Under the pieces are notes generated by a model. That model ran no database searches, was not told the DNA's origin, and saw only the letters and a list, made by a program, of their open reading frames with translations. A DNA stretch of 64,000 nucleotides, taken from positions 4,962,501 to 5,026,500 of the forward strand of contig OY821750.1 of assembly GCA_963682055.1 (NCBI GenBank), in the 5' to 3' direction. How positions within the stretch are numbered: position 1 is the first letter of the stretch; each line of letters opens with the position of its first letter. The position numbers and the translations under genes are program-made. This DNA comes from Primula veris (taxonomy: Eukaryota; Streptophyta; Magnoliopsida; Ericales; Primulaceae). This document shows, piece after piece, positions 25,861 to 38,113 of this stretch.

Positions 25861-27940
25861 ACCTGGAGTACATGGTTTTCTTAGAAATAGACTTTCTGTG
25901 TTTCTTTAAGTAGCATTGCCTTTCAAAATGTCCAGGGTTTTTACAAAAATGACATAGCTTTAGATCAGAACTCGGTTTAGTTGTGTACATTTTCAAATAA
26001 TTTTTAAAACCACAGTGAGTTGCAACTGTACTTCTAACCTTGTTGTTAGTTTGACTCAATTTAGACTTATTAGAACTTTTAACAAATACAATTTTTCCAA
26101 CATTCTCATAACATGTATACCCCAAACCGCTATTGTCCTTAGAATCTGTAGAATATGAAAGCATATCATCTAGTCTATTTCTAGCTGAACCATTAAACAA
26201 CTTTACTCAAGTTGTTTTTTATTAAGTTGATCGGTAAGAATTTTTACTTCACCGCTCAGATTTTCATTGAGTTTATTAATAACAACAGATTGTTTTCTTA
26301 AACTTATGGTATTTTTCATAGGGAACCATGTATTGTTTGGTGACACTTTATTTTGAAGGTTCTTCCTCATCACAGTTGTAGGTTTTAAGTACAGTTGAAA
26401 CTGACTCACAATCACTGTCATAATTACGCTTATCTGTAGTGATTCTTCCCATAAAATTAACAAAATTAGTTTCATCCTCCACTTCACTATTACTTTCAGA
26501 TTCATTTCTTTTTAAAGTATTTGCACATTCAGATGGTATCTAACCAAAACATTTGCATTCTCTGCATTGAACTCCTCGAGGTTTATTTTCCCAATTTTCT
26601 TTTTCTCTTGAACCCCATTTTTCATTGAATTGATTTTCAAAATTACCAGTTTGCATCTCTTTTTTTTTTTTTTTTTTTTTTTTTAAGAAACATGCTCATT
26701 ATTATTAATAATAATGGGCGGAAATACATAGTTCACTATCACTGGAACAGACTCCAAGGAGCTAAGTAAAATAGAATAATACAAAGCCACAAGACGTCAG
26801 AAGGCTGCTAACTCAAGAAAACTAACAAATAATCCACTCTGGACAAACAAATCAAAAAACATAGAATGACATAATATAAGAAAATAATAAATTCTCCGAC
26901 AACCAACGAAAAGGCACTGAAATATTATTAAGCAGGCAGAGGCACTTTGGGACCAGAAGATGCATAAGAAGGCCTTTAAGTACTTAATACAGATTAGCTC
27001 AAAAAAAGAACCATCGGGATGCCAACACACAAATAAACCCGATCATAAAAGGTCAATCATGACATAAGAACCCCAATGCAACAACTCACCAGTTTGCATA
27101 TCTCTTTTCTGAAAAGATTTTGAGTTTCCTGTTTCAACAGGCCTTTTCTTATAGAACTGTTTAAACATTTTTTTAACAAAAAGGTAAAACTGTTCATCTT
27201 CCTCACTATCTTCATAAAATTTAGGTTCAGATTTCTTTGCTTGAAAAGTGATTCATTTTTCAACTTTTTTTGGTTTATAAAATTTTAATTCATGAGTTCT
27301 AAGATTTTCCATTAATTCTTCAAATTTCAAATTGTCAAGATCGGTTGATTCTTCAATAGCAGTTACTTTAATTTCAAATCTATTAGGAAGAGATCTTAGG
27401 GTTTTCTTTACCAGTTTAGCATCACTGTATTTTTCTCCTAAAGTTTCAGATTCATGAGCAATTTGACACATTCTTCCATTAAAGTGTTCAATAGTTTCAT
27501 CTTCCTCCATTTTTAAGTTTTCAAATTTAATAGTTAATTTTTGGAGTTTAAATGCTTTTACTTGAACAGTTCCTTCAAATATTACTTTTAGAATGTCTCA
27601 TGCTTATTTAGCAGTTTCACAATGAGAAATATACATGAATACACGAAGAGTAACACCAGCAAAGATTAGATTGATGGCTGTAGAATTTGCATTAGATTTC
27701 TTATCTTGTCCAGCAGTCCATTTTTCTTCAGGCACGCAAACAAGATCTCAATCACCATTAGAAACCATTGGAGTCTCCCATCCAGTTAGCATAGATTTTC
27801 AGGCTTGCTCACTATGTTGTTTGATGAATGATGTCATCATGATCTTTCAAAAGGCAGAATTTTTTCCTCCTTTCAGCAATGGTGGTTTGGACCACGAGTT
27901 TCTTTCCCTCATTAAGTCCATCTTTACCAGAACATAGGAT
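25844..27940 (-). pseudogene. Copia gag remnant with zinc knuckles
   Basis: Reading the - strand from ~27940: AFWKIMMTSFI (gag N-terminal signature), then MEEDETIEHFNGRM and KTLRSLPNRFEIKVTAIEES (UBN2-type gag core, 27510-27253). A knuckle-like CRECKCFG precedes SECANTLK near 26590-26540. A second, intact knuckle CHFCKNPGHFERQC (CX2CX4HX4C) lies near 25960-25915. There are several stops, and the reading frame is interrupted by a poly(A) retroposon at 26657-27087. Confidence 0.8.
26657..27087 (-). mobile_element. Short poly(A) retroposon (5'-truncated LINE 3' end or SINE)
   Basis: About 430 bp inserted in the gag remnant, flanked by the duplicated target accagtttgcat (26645-26656 and 27088-27099). 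The + strand begins with about 25 T residues, that is, a poly(A) tail on the - strand preceded by TTAATAATAATGAGCATGTT. The composition resembles the 3' end of a plant L1-type LINE. No open frame of note. Confidence 0.75.
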
Positions 27941-27999
27941 CCACACGAAGTAAAGTCTGGTGTGAAGCTCTAATACTAATTGAAATTTATATCTGATGT

Positions 28000-29000
28000 A
28001 CTAGTTGTTGTTACGCAAGGTTGCAACTACAGTTGAAACCACAGTTGCAACCACAAGTGTAATGATGGACATAACTGAAAGTTAAATGTACTTGAAAGAA
28101 TTAACAACGGAGTTCACCCAACTGGGCTACGTCTCCGGGGCACTCACTCAGATTAGTGATATTATAATAGCATACAATATAGGATTTAAGTCTTAGTGAA
28201 AAACTCTCAGACTCTCTCTAAATTTTTCTGCCTATCTTTATATTGAAGTTACTATATAACTATCACTCAAAAGATCAATGACATCACACTATTGTTTTTC
28301 ATTTGAAGAGTTCATTCGTGTGTCTCTGTAAGGATAGTTCTTTATAGTTTAGAACACACCTTTTAAAAGCAAAACTATCATCCATTTATACAAGAAAAAT
28401 AAATCTTCAAATATCTTCTTCATATAATGTTTATCTTCAGAATCTTCTTGATTTATTCTTGTATCTCCGTATTGATCTAAATCTCATTGTCATACGAAAT
28501 CTTTATAGCTCCAGATTTGATCGCAATCTTTATAACTCAATTCGAGATAAGCTTGCTTGAATATAGAAGTTATTATTTTCTTTGAAAGAAACATATAAAA
28601 CAATATCTTTTCCAGATAAAATATTTTTCATATGCAATCAAACAACTCCATATATAAATCCAATCTATTTGAATCATAAAGATCTCTATATCAAAGTATA
28701 TGGAAAATTGATAAAGACTTGCATAATAGTAGAAGATCTTGGTAGCACAATAAAAGCAACAAGATAATATATTTTAAACTAATTTTCATATAATTCTTCA
28801 TTGAATATTTCATTCTTTATCACTTACATATTCTCCAATATATAAAGCTGATTTCAGTCATATATGAGAATATATCATGCATATCTAAAACATAATTATC
28901 ACATAATAATCATTAAAAGAATAATAATCATTTAACTTAGATTACTTTTATCAAATCAATTACAACAAATAGTTCACTAGGTCAGAAATATGGTCATAAC
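28000..29000. other. AT-rich stretch, probably LTR of the copia derivative in part
   Basis: It starts just beyond the primer-site remnant, so the first several hundred bases are probably the decayed 5' LTR (phrases like ctgggctacgtctccggggc are LTR-like). The remainder is AT-rich with no gene. Confidence 0.45.
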
Positions 29001-29009
29001 AGTCTCTCA

Positions 29010-29720
29010 TAAGGAAGATGTGGAGAACGTCGTCATTGGATCATGCACGAGTTATCTTTAGCTGATCCAAGGGTGGATCGTAACAAATGGACATCCAATA
29101 GTAATTATGTTGTTTGCAAGATAACAAGAGACAATTCCAAGAATCCCAGGGTAGAGCTACCAGTTGAGAAGAAGAAAAAGAAGATGAAAATTTTGGGTAA
29201 AAGGAAAACTCCTCATGAGCAAAAGATGACGGTGGAAGATAGCAGAGAAAATAATCCGGCGAATAGCAACTTAATATCATGGTTTGATTAGGAGGTTAAT
29301 CCACTTTGAGAAGTTTTATCAAATCACTCAAGGAAAAGAAGAAAACTATGCTTTCGATGCAGATAATCTGATGAATGTGGATGAAATACTGGAGATGCTG
29401 GATGCTATGGATTCGAGTGAGAAGTGCCAACTACCCGTTTCAAATCAAGCACCAATAAAACAAGAGCAACAACCATACCCCACCTTTGATGGTAATTTTG
29501 ATGCTACTGGATATTCATTGGCGGGTTCTCAAGACCTTGGATAGATGGACTAGCAATCCCTCCTCGACATCTTGGATGGATGGATGGATGGACCTCTTGG
29601 GTTTTGATGGAATTGAGTCCGAATATATTCCTTAAGAGATGCAAAACAACACAACCTGCCAGTAAAGGAAGCGCAAATGCAAAACAAGAAGCTACCACGA
29701 GAAGACTGAGACAAAGATAT
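29010..29720 (+). pseudogene. NAC transcription factor 3' fragment
   Basis: Translated pieces HWIMHELSLADPRVDRNKW and NYVVCKITRDNSKNP correspond to the fourth and fifth NAC subdomains (W-V/I-MHEY.L..., then ...WVLCRI/VVCKI). A basic stretch (EKKKKKMK, ~29170) follows. The next frame is shifted and carries an acidic tail with EILEMLDAMDSSEK and KQEQQPYPTFDG. The first three NAC subdomains and a start codon are absent upstream, where decayed copia DNA lies. A frameshift near 29284 separates the two parts. A (TGGA)n run occurs at 29573-29592. I call it a broken gene. An unusual intron could explain the frame change but not the missing N-terminus. Confidence 0.7.
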
Positions 29721-30640
29721 ATTGGTTTCTTTTGTAGATAATACAGAAGAATGATTCGTATTTAGTGAAGTAGATTAGGGCTTCAGATGATAGATAAATT
29801 TGTGTAGCTATCTATGTACTCTTTTTCCTCTTTTATGCTTTTTCCTTATGGCTTTAGCTCACTAGAGGTTTTAACGAAGCATAGCTTTAGGAATTCGATA
29901 TATATACAATGCATTAGTACACTTTGTAAGATCGCAATTCCTTCTGAATGTATTACTTTATGGGCTCAGTAGAAGGCTTTTGGTTTAGGGTGCCAACCTA
30001 GTTGGAATGCTTTTCCATAAGCTTGACGTAGCCTTTCTCTTGAATCAAATATGGAAGTTCATGTTGTTTGGGTAGTGAAGAAGAATTTGTTCCTTGTTTA
30101 ACTTCGTTGATTTTGTTCCGTCAAGATATTGAAACATTGCTGATGATTAGTTATTCAGGTCTGACTTCTATAATAATAAGAAAGGGAAAATTACCATAAC
30201 ATAAAGTTATGGTAATAAGCACAGGAATAAAGCCTAGTACTAACCATTCTCCTGGGACATGAATACATGATAGTAGATTATATGCAAATATTATTTTTGA
30301 AACAGCAGCATAGAGCGATTCCGATAAGTTTGACAATTCAAGTACAACATAACCCATAACTTTCAAATAGGCTCATCTTTCTTACTAGGTTTACTACATT
30401 GTTTATTACGAGTCACTCTCAAAAGCCATAACAAATTGTCAATTTCCATCCTTCAAGAGCCAGTCACGAACATATTTACTTTCATGAGTCTTCTACAATC
30501 AACTTAAAAACAAATACATCCCTTGTCAAAACTCAGAACTTAAAACACAATGTAGATATATATAAGCAGCAGAAAGTATAATATCATTTATAATATATTT
30601 CAAGGATCCGTATTGACAAAAGAAAAAAGCGTTAGTATAC
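29720..30640. other. Intergenic, no gene recognised
   Basis: AT-rich DNA between the NAC fragment (possibly its 3' UTR up to ~30000) and the RPB6-like exons. I looked on the - strand for the expected last RPB6 exon (YEDWGVDEL) and did not find it. Confidence 0.5.
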
Positions 30641-31046
30641 CTTCCATCCGGCAAGTAGCGGTGGATGATGAAGGGTATCTTAGGCTCTCGGAGTTCCTTC
30701 AAGGCAACCTATAACAAAGAAAATATATTTAACAACAAATTGAAAACTTGTACATGATTTATCTAAAAGCTGAATTAATGAGATACTGTACGAGGCCAGG
30801 TTCAAAACTCTGTCAGATTTGCTTCAATCTCGGAGAGGTCTACTCCATAGCAGTAGTGAAGTACATTGCTAAGAAATGAAAGGAAACTTGATCTGGAGTT
30901 TTTTCTATAGTTTTTGGGAATTTATGGTCCAAGTATGACTACAAATAATTACGTAAATCATATACATCAATCAGAACTCACCTCAAGAGGATCGGTTTCA
31001 CCTTCCAACTCAACCATTACCGGCGCATTCGTACTCTCACCTCAGA
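30641..31046 (-). pseudogene. RPB6-like RNA polymerase subunit, two exons only
   Basis: RPB6 (RPABC2) is a small subunit shared by nuclear RNA polymerases. Exon a (31046-30982) reads NAPVMVELEGETDPLE and ends at a GTGAG donor. Exon b (30708-30641) follows a TATAG acceptor and reads VALKELREPKIP then FIIHRYLPDG, ending at a GTATAC donor. The phase fits the family (the Ser of DGS is split at the junction). Normal RPB6 then continues YEDWGVDEL, which is not found. The N-terminal acidic and KYERARILGTRAL parts are also not found. Upstream of NAPV the sequence degrades (ESTNAPV where ISMNAPV is usual). Two substitutions stand out: REPK for RERK and IHRY for IRRY. Most likely a gene fragment. Confidence 0.72.
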
Positions 31047-31049
31047 AGT

Positions 31050-32590
31050 GGATAATTAATTATTTAGTTACACAACAAGCATGCTTTTCCCCTAACTAAT
31101 CCTTACTTCATCTCGTTGTATTGGACAAACCAGAATAGGTAAAGTAACGAAAAATAGTACACACGAATCTCGAAAACATCAAAAGGGTATTTGAGAACAC
31201 CAGAATAGGTATTCGAGCAAACTTGAAATCAAGTGCTATTAATTCAGTTAATATAAGTGCAGATACAAAATCGTTTGGGTTTAAGTTATTGCGTGTTTTA
31301 CCCAAATGCAAAGCCTGTCTCTCTTCGGTTTTTAAGATGTTAATATGCAAATGTCTTTCTCGAATTTCAGGCTCTGAGCTATAGACTGATGGAAACTAAG
31401 TTGTATCAGCAAGCTGTATAGTCTTTCATCCTTAAATTTCTTAGTTTAACATTTAAGGCATACTAATAGAGACCGCGAAAAGGATATTTCCCCCATGTCA
31501 AGCATAGTTTGGCGATTAAGCACGGAACTGTTTATAGTAATCAGACATCATAGGAAATAATTTGAAACAAAAACCAATAAATTTTTCCTCTTTAGTCTAC
31601 TCTTCTTTTCAATTTTGTTGTATCACAGATAATGGAGCTCAGTCGTGACCATGGTTCTCTCACAGTAAAAACAAGTGTTCAGTTACTTCAAAGAATCAGA
31701 CTAAAGATAGACTTGAAAAATAGATGTGGCTTGACATTTGAATGTTGTACCGAGTGAATTTGTATTTTGCAAATTGCAAATACAAATGTATAGATATCGT
31801 AACGAGTCCAAATATTCTACCCATATTCTCTATCCCCTTCGCTGCCCCCTTACTTATTTTCAGTCAAATTTTAAATTTTCACAACTTATACCGTAACTTT
31901 ATAAATTTTTATATTATATTGTATTCAAATTTTAAAACATTTGAACGTAATATTATTTTAGACAATTTTTTTAATATTCAATGTTTAATTTACACTAATT
32001 TATACATTTATTCCAAAATAATTTTTGTGTATTTTCTTTTAAAAATAATTATTAAAATGTACTGATACATGTATTATAGTAATTGTACAATTTTTTTCAA
32101 GTTTTTTAGAATTTTTTTTTTAGATAAAATAAGCAAGGGGATACGGACGGGGATAGAGAAATGGGATAGAAGATTTAGACTCGATCGTAGGGTATTTGAA
32201 ACTGGCTAACAAGTGGCAAGTCGATATGAAAAAGTAATTTTGAGAATTGTTAATGTTGCAAGAATGTCATTTTGGTCACCAAAATGACTTGACACGGTAC
32301 ACATGAAACAAAGCATGATACAACAAACAGGAAAATAAATTGCTAATGAGACTTGGCCAAAGCACAGACTCGGAGTGAAAACAATTATAGCCACCAGCTC
32401 AAAAACCTCCTTGCAGAAGAAAATTAAGTAACTGGGAAATAATACGTTAATATCAAATCTTTAGTATCGAAACTAAATACTCCCATAACTGTCTGACGAA
32501 ACAAAATAGTTGGAAACCTGTCTTCCTTCAAAATATTCAAAACAACAATAAAAGAGAACACCAACTGCTATGGCGGCTTAGGAAAAGTAA
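31050..32590. other. Intergenic, no gene recognised
   Basis: AT-rich, strongly so at 31860-32130. The last ~200 bases before 32599 should include the 3' UTR of RPL24. Confidence 0.5.
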
Positions 32591-32598
32591 AAAGCTGA

Positions 32599-35500
32599 TC
32601 AACGCTTTCCACCTCCACCTCCAAGCTTGGGACCCTTGCCACCACCACCTCTCGGGGCACCTTTGCTTTGTGCCTTCTGTGATTTGGTCACTTCTGCCTT
32701 CTTAGCTTTCTTCTCATCCTTCGTCTTCTTAATCCTCTCCTTAATTTCTCTGAAATTTATTCATTATGGAACATCAGAATCATCACCATAGTAAAAGTAA
32801 ACACCAATTAAACTTCTTAGGAGGCTCCCGTAACTTGTGGTCAAGTAAATTTTTTAAAGTTATGCCTAAAGTTTTATAGTTCTAACAAACAAATAGGTTA
32901 CTCATCAAGTTCTAACACTATCCTTAAAAAGCCCAACCAACCCAAACTAATATATTTCACTGTACAAGGAACCGCTTTGTAGTTTTATATTTACAGGGAA
33001 TTGGACTATTTTTCTTGATCAATAAGTAAACATATCTCTTTAGTTAATGGGTAGAAGATATTTACCGGAGAGCGGCTTCTCTTGCAGCATCACGAACTTC
33101 AGGTTTCTCGGTTCTCCTCTTCTGAATAACTTCCAAAGTTGCACCCACAATAGACCTTGAGTAAGGCTTTTTAGTAACACGACGCCTCTTCCTGACAGAT
33201 TCTTGATCAATGTCCTGCAAAAAATTGGGAAGTAAAATATAAGATTATCAGCTTGTAGTAAACAAATTAGAATGCATACACTGTTAAAAGAGTAATTCAT
33301 GTAGAATGAACAAATAACTAAACACTATAACGCAAGGTCATACAGAAGTTTGACATAATAAATCCTGCTCTGGAATATGTCACAGGGATAGATCAGTCAA
33401 AGTACTTACCTCAAATGGAGCCTAGTTTAGCCTACCAAGCAACCAGTCGAATGTAAAATTTATAGAAAAACCTAGTAGGGATGCAGATGAGCAAGATAGG
33501 GTCCCATTGGAAGAATATATACAGGGCAAAGATATGTTTGCTTTGATGTTACTCGGATTAACACAATTCAACAAACCATGATCTAATAATATTTGTCACT
33601 AGGGTAGATCATTCAAAATATCTAGCTACAGTGGAGACTAAGTTAGGCTGTCAGACAAATGAAGTTGTAAATGTCTAAACGTGCAGAGCATATAAAGAGA
33701 GTGTTTCACATTTACTACTTTTAAGTACACTTCATTACATATGTATCTAAAACTCGATTAAGGATACACACTTTGAGGAAAAATTTAAATGACAAAAGGA
33801 AAAAAAGTTGATATTGCTCTATACCTTCTTATGTTGCTTCCTGTACATGGCTGTCCATGTAAGCTTCGAAGGCTTCAGCTTGTTGTGGAAATACCTCTTG
33901 CATTTCGAATTAATGAAGAGGAACACCTTCATTGAATTATAATTTTCAATTAGTGTCAATATAAATAACCAGAAAAAGAGAGGACAGATTATACTTGGTA
34001 AATATACCTGGGAGTCCGAACGGATGAATCTTATACCCCTGCCTGGGTAAATCTTAGCCCCACTAAAGCGACAAAGTTCAGTCCTGAAAAAACAAAGAAC
34101 TCATGTGAGTAGCTGTAACAAGATAGGAAACTAAAAGTTGACCTTTCAACAGAGAATTCAAAGGTTCAATAGGCGACTGAGCTATATAGAAAATATTATT
34201 TAGAACTATGATTAGTTTGTAGACTCAGTTAAGATGCACAAGGTGCAAAAAAATAAGAAAATTATGAAAAAGATAACTTGTATAACATGGCAAAAGATAC
34301 TTGCAAGTGATAATAATAACAAATTCAGACAATTTTGTAATACCCACAATTGGAAAATTCACACTAAGCTAATACTTTTAGAACCTTGATAAATCATACA
34401 TGATAATCATATTAAATTATTCATACACCATATCAAGTTTTTTTCCAAATTTTTCATACTTAAGCATACAATTTGTCTTATTCAAGCCCAAGGACTAGGG
34501 CATATTTTGCTAATTTTTTGAACAAAGGCTAAAAAAAGATTGCCATTTCTATGGTAGCCATGAGAACAACTACTAAGCATAACAAGGTCAGAAGATATAA
34601 CATAAGAAGCACGCTGATTAAATTGAACATTTGAATGTAACCAAAGCCATCATTCTTTTTTTAGCTTGTAATGGCGAATATATGACTCATTAATATTTTG
34701 ATGGATTTTGGGTTTTCTGTTATTTTTCTTAAATAAAGTGTGCAATCTATACAATCAATAAAAGTGTGGATAAACAAAATAGGGGTTTTCAATAGAGGAT
34801 TGTCTGCATTAAAAAGGATGGAAATTTTTTGTAGCCAAAATTCATATATTCAATAAATTAGAGTAACAAATCAAAAGAAGTTGTCAAGTTAGAAATAACA
34901 AGGACAGAAATGATCATTAGATCAACAAGATACCTTTTGTAATATGATAAAATGAATAGGACTGTGAAATAAAAAAGATATACTAGTAAAATAAATATAA
35001 CAGACAATCACTTCTTCAGAAATCCGAAATCATCAGTTTAATAAATGAAACCTCAGTTAATAGTTTTTCTACAAAATTTCACATAGCAATGATATCATTA
35101 TATTCAATAAAAAAAGATACAAACTAATAAGCTAAAAGATAAAAAAAAAAGATGGCATTTTATTGAAAACCCATAAGCTCAAGACAAATCTAATTACCAG
35201 TTACAACAAGCAATGAGTCTTATATTACAAAATATTTTACATTTACCATAAGACAATTGGCTCAACTATGATAAACCCTAATATTCTCATCAGAATTTAA
35301 TTCATAAAAAAAAAAAAGCATACACCAATGACATCAATATTTCACGTAATTATTATGAACAAATACTCTAAAAGATCAAAAAAAGATGGTATTTTATTGA
35401 AAACCAATAAAAGACAAGCACAAGACATAGCTACTTAATCCAAGCAAATGAAACTTAAATTAACAATTGGCTCAACTATGATAAAACCAAATATTCCCAT

Positions 35501-36426
35501 CAGTTAATAGTTTCTCTATAAAAAATCACACAGCAACGATATCATTATTATCAATAAGATGAACAAACTAATAAGCTAAAAGATCAAAAGAAAAGATGGC
35601 ATTTAATTGAAAACCCACAAGAGATAAGCTAAAGGCAAGTCTTCTTAACACAAGCAGATGAAACTAATATTTCAATATTTAAATTTACCATAAATTAATA
35701 GTTTCTCCCAAAACAAAACATCATTTATATGAATAATTGATGTCATTACATAGTTATGAACTTAAAAGCTAAAATATCATAAAAAGAATTCATCTTTATT
35801 CAAACCCATAAGTAATAAGCTAAATCCAAAGCTAATTTCTACAATTAGTCAATGAAACATAAAGTGAAAATGTTAAAATTACTATTCATTAGCTCAAATA
35901 TGTGAAAAAACATGACAATCCCATAACTTAAAAATGTTTCTATAATAATAAAAAAAAAAAATTACCCAAATAACTTCATATTAAAATATACAATCCATCT
36001 ATGATTTCTACAAATTTTATTGAAACTTAAAATTTATAGGGATATGACTCAAATTTGTAGAAAAATAAAACAATCCCATGATCCCATCACTTAAAAATGT
36101 TTCCAGAATAAATAAATAAAAATACCCAGATTAACTTCACATTAAAATAAACAAACCATCTATAAAAAGCTAATTTCTACAAATGGCATTGAAACTTAAA
36201 TGACCATATTCTAATTTCTAGATAATTGAATCAAATTAGTGAAAAAACATAATAATCAAATAACTTCAATTTTTCTCCGGAATAAACAAAAAATACCCAA
36301 ATTAACTTCCCATCAAATTACACAAACCATCTAATTTTTTTTTCACCTAGAGTTAATTTAACAAATTAGAGGAATAATAAATATAAATATATATATATAT
36401 ATATTAGAAGCTTACTTGAGAACCAT
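32599..36426 (-). CDS. RPL24: 60S ribosomal protein L24 (eL24)
   Basis: Cytosolic large-subunit ribosomal protein. Five exons on the - strand: 36426-36416, 34083-34008, 33926-33825, 33214-33066, 32749-32599. They total 489 nt, or 162 aa, the usual plant size. The L24e domain fills residues ~1-65: [53 protein letters not shown]. The basic middle part has [19 protein letters not shown]. The C-terminus is Lys/Ala-rich and ends [16 protein letters not shown]. All junctions are GT..AG and keep phase. The first exon holds only 11 coding bases, as in other plant ribosomal-protein genes that split just after the start. The promoter side carries a telo-box and site II-like motifs typical of ribosomal protein genes. 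It appears intact and functional. Confidence 0.96.
34084..36415 (-). repeat. RPL24 intron 1, built from diverged tandem repeats
   Basis: A 2.3-kb intron. A unit of about 200-230 bp containing ctaaaagatcaaaa, gatggcattttattgaaaac and a caagcaaatgaaac-like tail recurs near 35112, 35360, 35562 and 35758. A second unit of about 165 bp (atacccaaattaacttc, acaaaccatctat) recurs near 35937, 36100 and 36268. No gene is seen inside. Confidence 0.75.
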
Positions 36427-36620
36427 GGCTTCTCTCTCTCTCTATCTCTCTCTCTCTCTCTGAAGGAAGGAAGAAACCCTAATCCTGTAAATTATTATTT
36501 ATATATATATTTAATGAGTTTCTTGAAATACCAATATTACCCCTATTTGGGCCTTTTTTGCTTGGGTTAGGCTTTTTTTAAATTAGGCCTTATTTAAAAG
36601 AACCTGTGTTGGGCTTTAAT
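36427..36620 (-). promoter_or_regulatory. RPL24 leader and promoter: GA-rich 5' UTR, telo-box, TGGGCY motifs
   Basis: Directly upstream of the start on the - strand is a (GA)n tract (36430-36461). A telo-box follows (AAACCCTAA on the + strand, 36474-36482). TGGGCC at 36548-36553 and TGGGCT at 36610-36615 fit site II (TGGGCY). Telo-box plus site II is the established combination at plant ribosomal-protein promoters. Confidence 0.75.
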
Positions 36621-36639
36621 AAACTTGGACTACATGCTT

Positions 36640-37070
36640 TTTATAACATTTTTTAAATCCACGTTATGTGTCCAAACTCTTTTAAATTTCAATCACCCGA
36701 CTAAATAAAAAAAAATTTAAAATATATTTTTAAACTTAAAAATAACTTATAATGTATATAAAAAATATATTAAAATAACTTATAATTTATATGAGAGAAT
36801 ATTAGTTATACATTACCACATTTTACAAGGTTTTTTAAATTGAGGCCATGTGGTGAAACTTTTTTAAGTTCTAATCAGCCGGCCCAAAAAAAAAAGAAAT
36901 TAAAATGTATTTTTAAGATTAAAAAAATAACTTATAATATATACGATAAATATATTAAAATGTAAAAAAAAAAGTTAAAAGTTGTTTTTAAACGTAAAAA
37001 AATATTATAATTTATACGCGAAAAATATCAAAGTGTAAAAAAATAACTTCAAAGTTGTTTTTTTTAAGCT
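36640..37070. repeat. ~180-bp AT-rich tandem repeat
   Basis: About three diverged units sharing ttaaaatgtatttttaa, ataacttataatttata and an acttttttaagtt/caatcacccg-like portion. Non-coding. Confidence 0.65.
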
Positions 37071-37247
37071 TTTTTTTAGTTTCTGTTTGAATTATTAAGT
37101 AAAAAAATTCAAAAAGTTACGATTTTTTTTTATCAGTTGTAAGTTGACCTATACTTGAAAATCTTATGAGAGTAATGACATATGAACAAAAATCTTATTA
37201 AAATGTGACCTACCATCAATGAGCCATTTTATAATTAATTTAATTCT

Positions 37248-38113
37248 CACTACTATAAAAAGTGCGGTTTAGAGAATGAAAATAGCGACCAATCAAAGTG
37301 ATAGCTTAGATTCCACGCAAATTACGACCGAAATATTAAGTAGTCACCATATAATGTTTAGTGACTGTTTTTACCGACTGAATTCAGTTGGGACAATACT
37401 GACTAAAGTAATAGTCGAAAATGAACTAACAATTTACGACTGAAATGTAAATGGTCGGTATATGACGATTACCTACCGTTTTTAACAACCGTTTTTAGAC
37501 GGAAATTTACCGACTAAAATAGTAATTACAATTGAATTAACAAATTACAACTGACCCATAATCAAGGGGATCAAGGGATTGTCACTTTATCTTCTATGTT
37601 CAAAAAGGCGCACCTCTGTCACTTTTATCTTCAAGCATGATTATCTGTTCATTATTTCAGAATGCATCTATTTCATTATTTTAGGTGCACCTATTTCATT
37701 ATTTCATTTTTATTTTCAACAATTCTTTTCTTATAAGTAGTACTACTTCATACTTTCAAATTCAAATATGACCATCAAATAGCGACTATAATACAAGTCA
37801 CTACATAAATAGACAAGAATCCAGCTGCAATACATAGTAACTATTATTTCAGTCATAAAACATAATGACTACGTTTTCTGTCAGAAAAATAACAACTATA
37901 TCTTCTGTCGGTAAAAATAATGACAATAATTAAATCAGTAAAATAATGACCATGGTTCCAGTTGTAGTCGATAAAAAATAGCGACCACCGTTTTTGTCAA
38001 AGCAAATACTTACAAGCGCTATGCCGACTATCTTTTTCGACCATCTCCGATCAATCGGTAAGATAATTTAGCGAATGTTTTTGACAGTCTATATATGCAC
38101 GCTTTTAGTAGTG
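37248..38113. mobile_element. Non-autonomous CACTA (En/Spm-type) transposon
   Basis: 866 bp. The left end is CACTACTATAAAAAGTGCGG and the right end, in reverse complement, is CACTACTAAAAGCGTGCATA. It is flanked by the 3-bp target duplication TCT (37245-37247 and 38114-38116). The subterminal DNA on both sides is packed with ACCGACT/CGACTGAA-like motifs, as expected of transposase-binding repeats. It has no transposase frame, so it would depend on an autonomous partner. Confidence 0.9.

Larger units (their letters stand above)
24720..28000 (-). mobile_element. Ty1/copia deletion derivative (gag joined to RNase H)
   Basis: On the - strand the order is a degenerate tRNA-iMet primer site (TTAGTATTAGAGC, 27979-27967), gag (27940-~25850), a protease-like stretch (YFDNGCSKQV), then RNase H (25310-25015). 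Integrase and RT are absent, so about 2-3 kb of pol has been deleted. This family is distinct from copies A-D. The 5' LTR should occupy part of 27985-28990, but I could not delimit it, and no matching 3' LTR was recognised. Confidence 0.75.

Noticed and set aside
32206..32394. 62-codon - strand frame next to RPL24
   Set aside because: It lies in the likely 3' flank of RPL24 with no similarity to known proteins.
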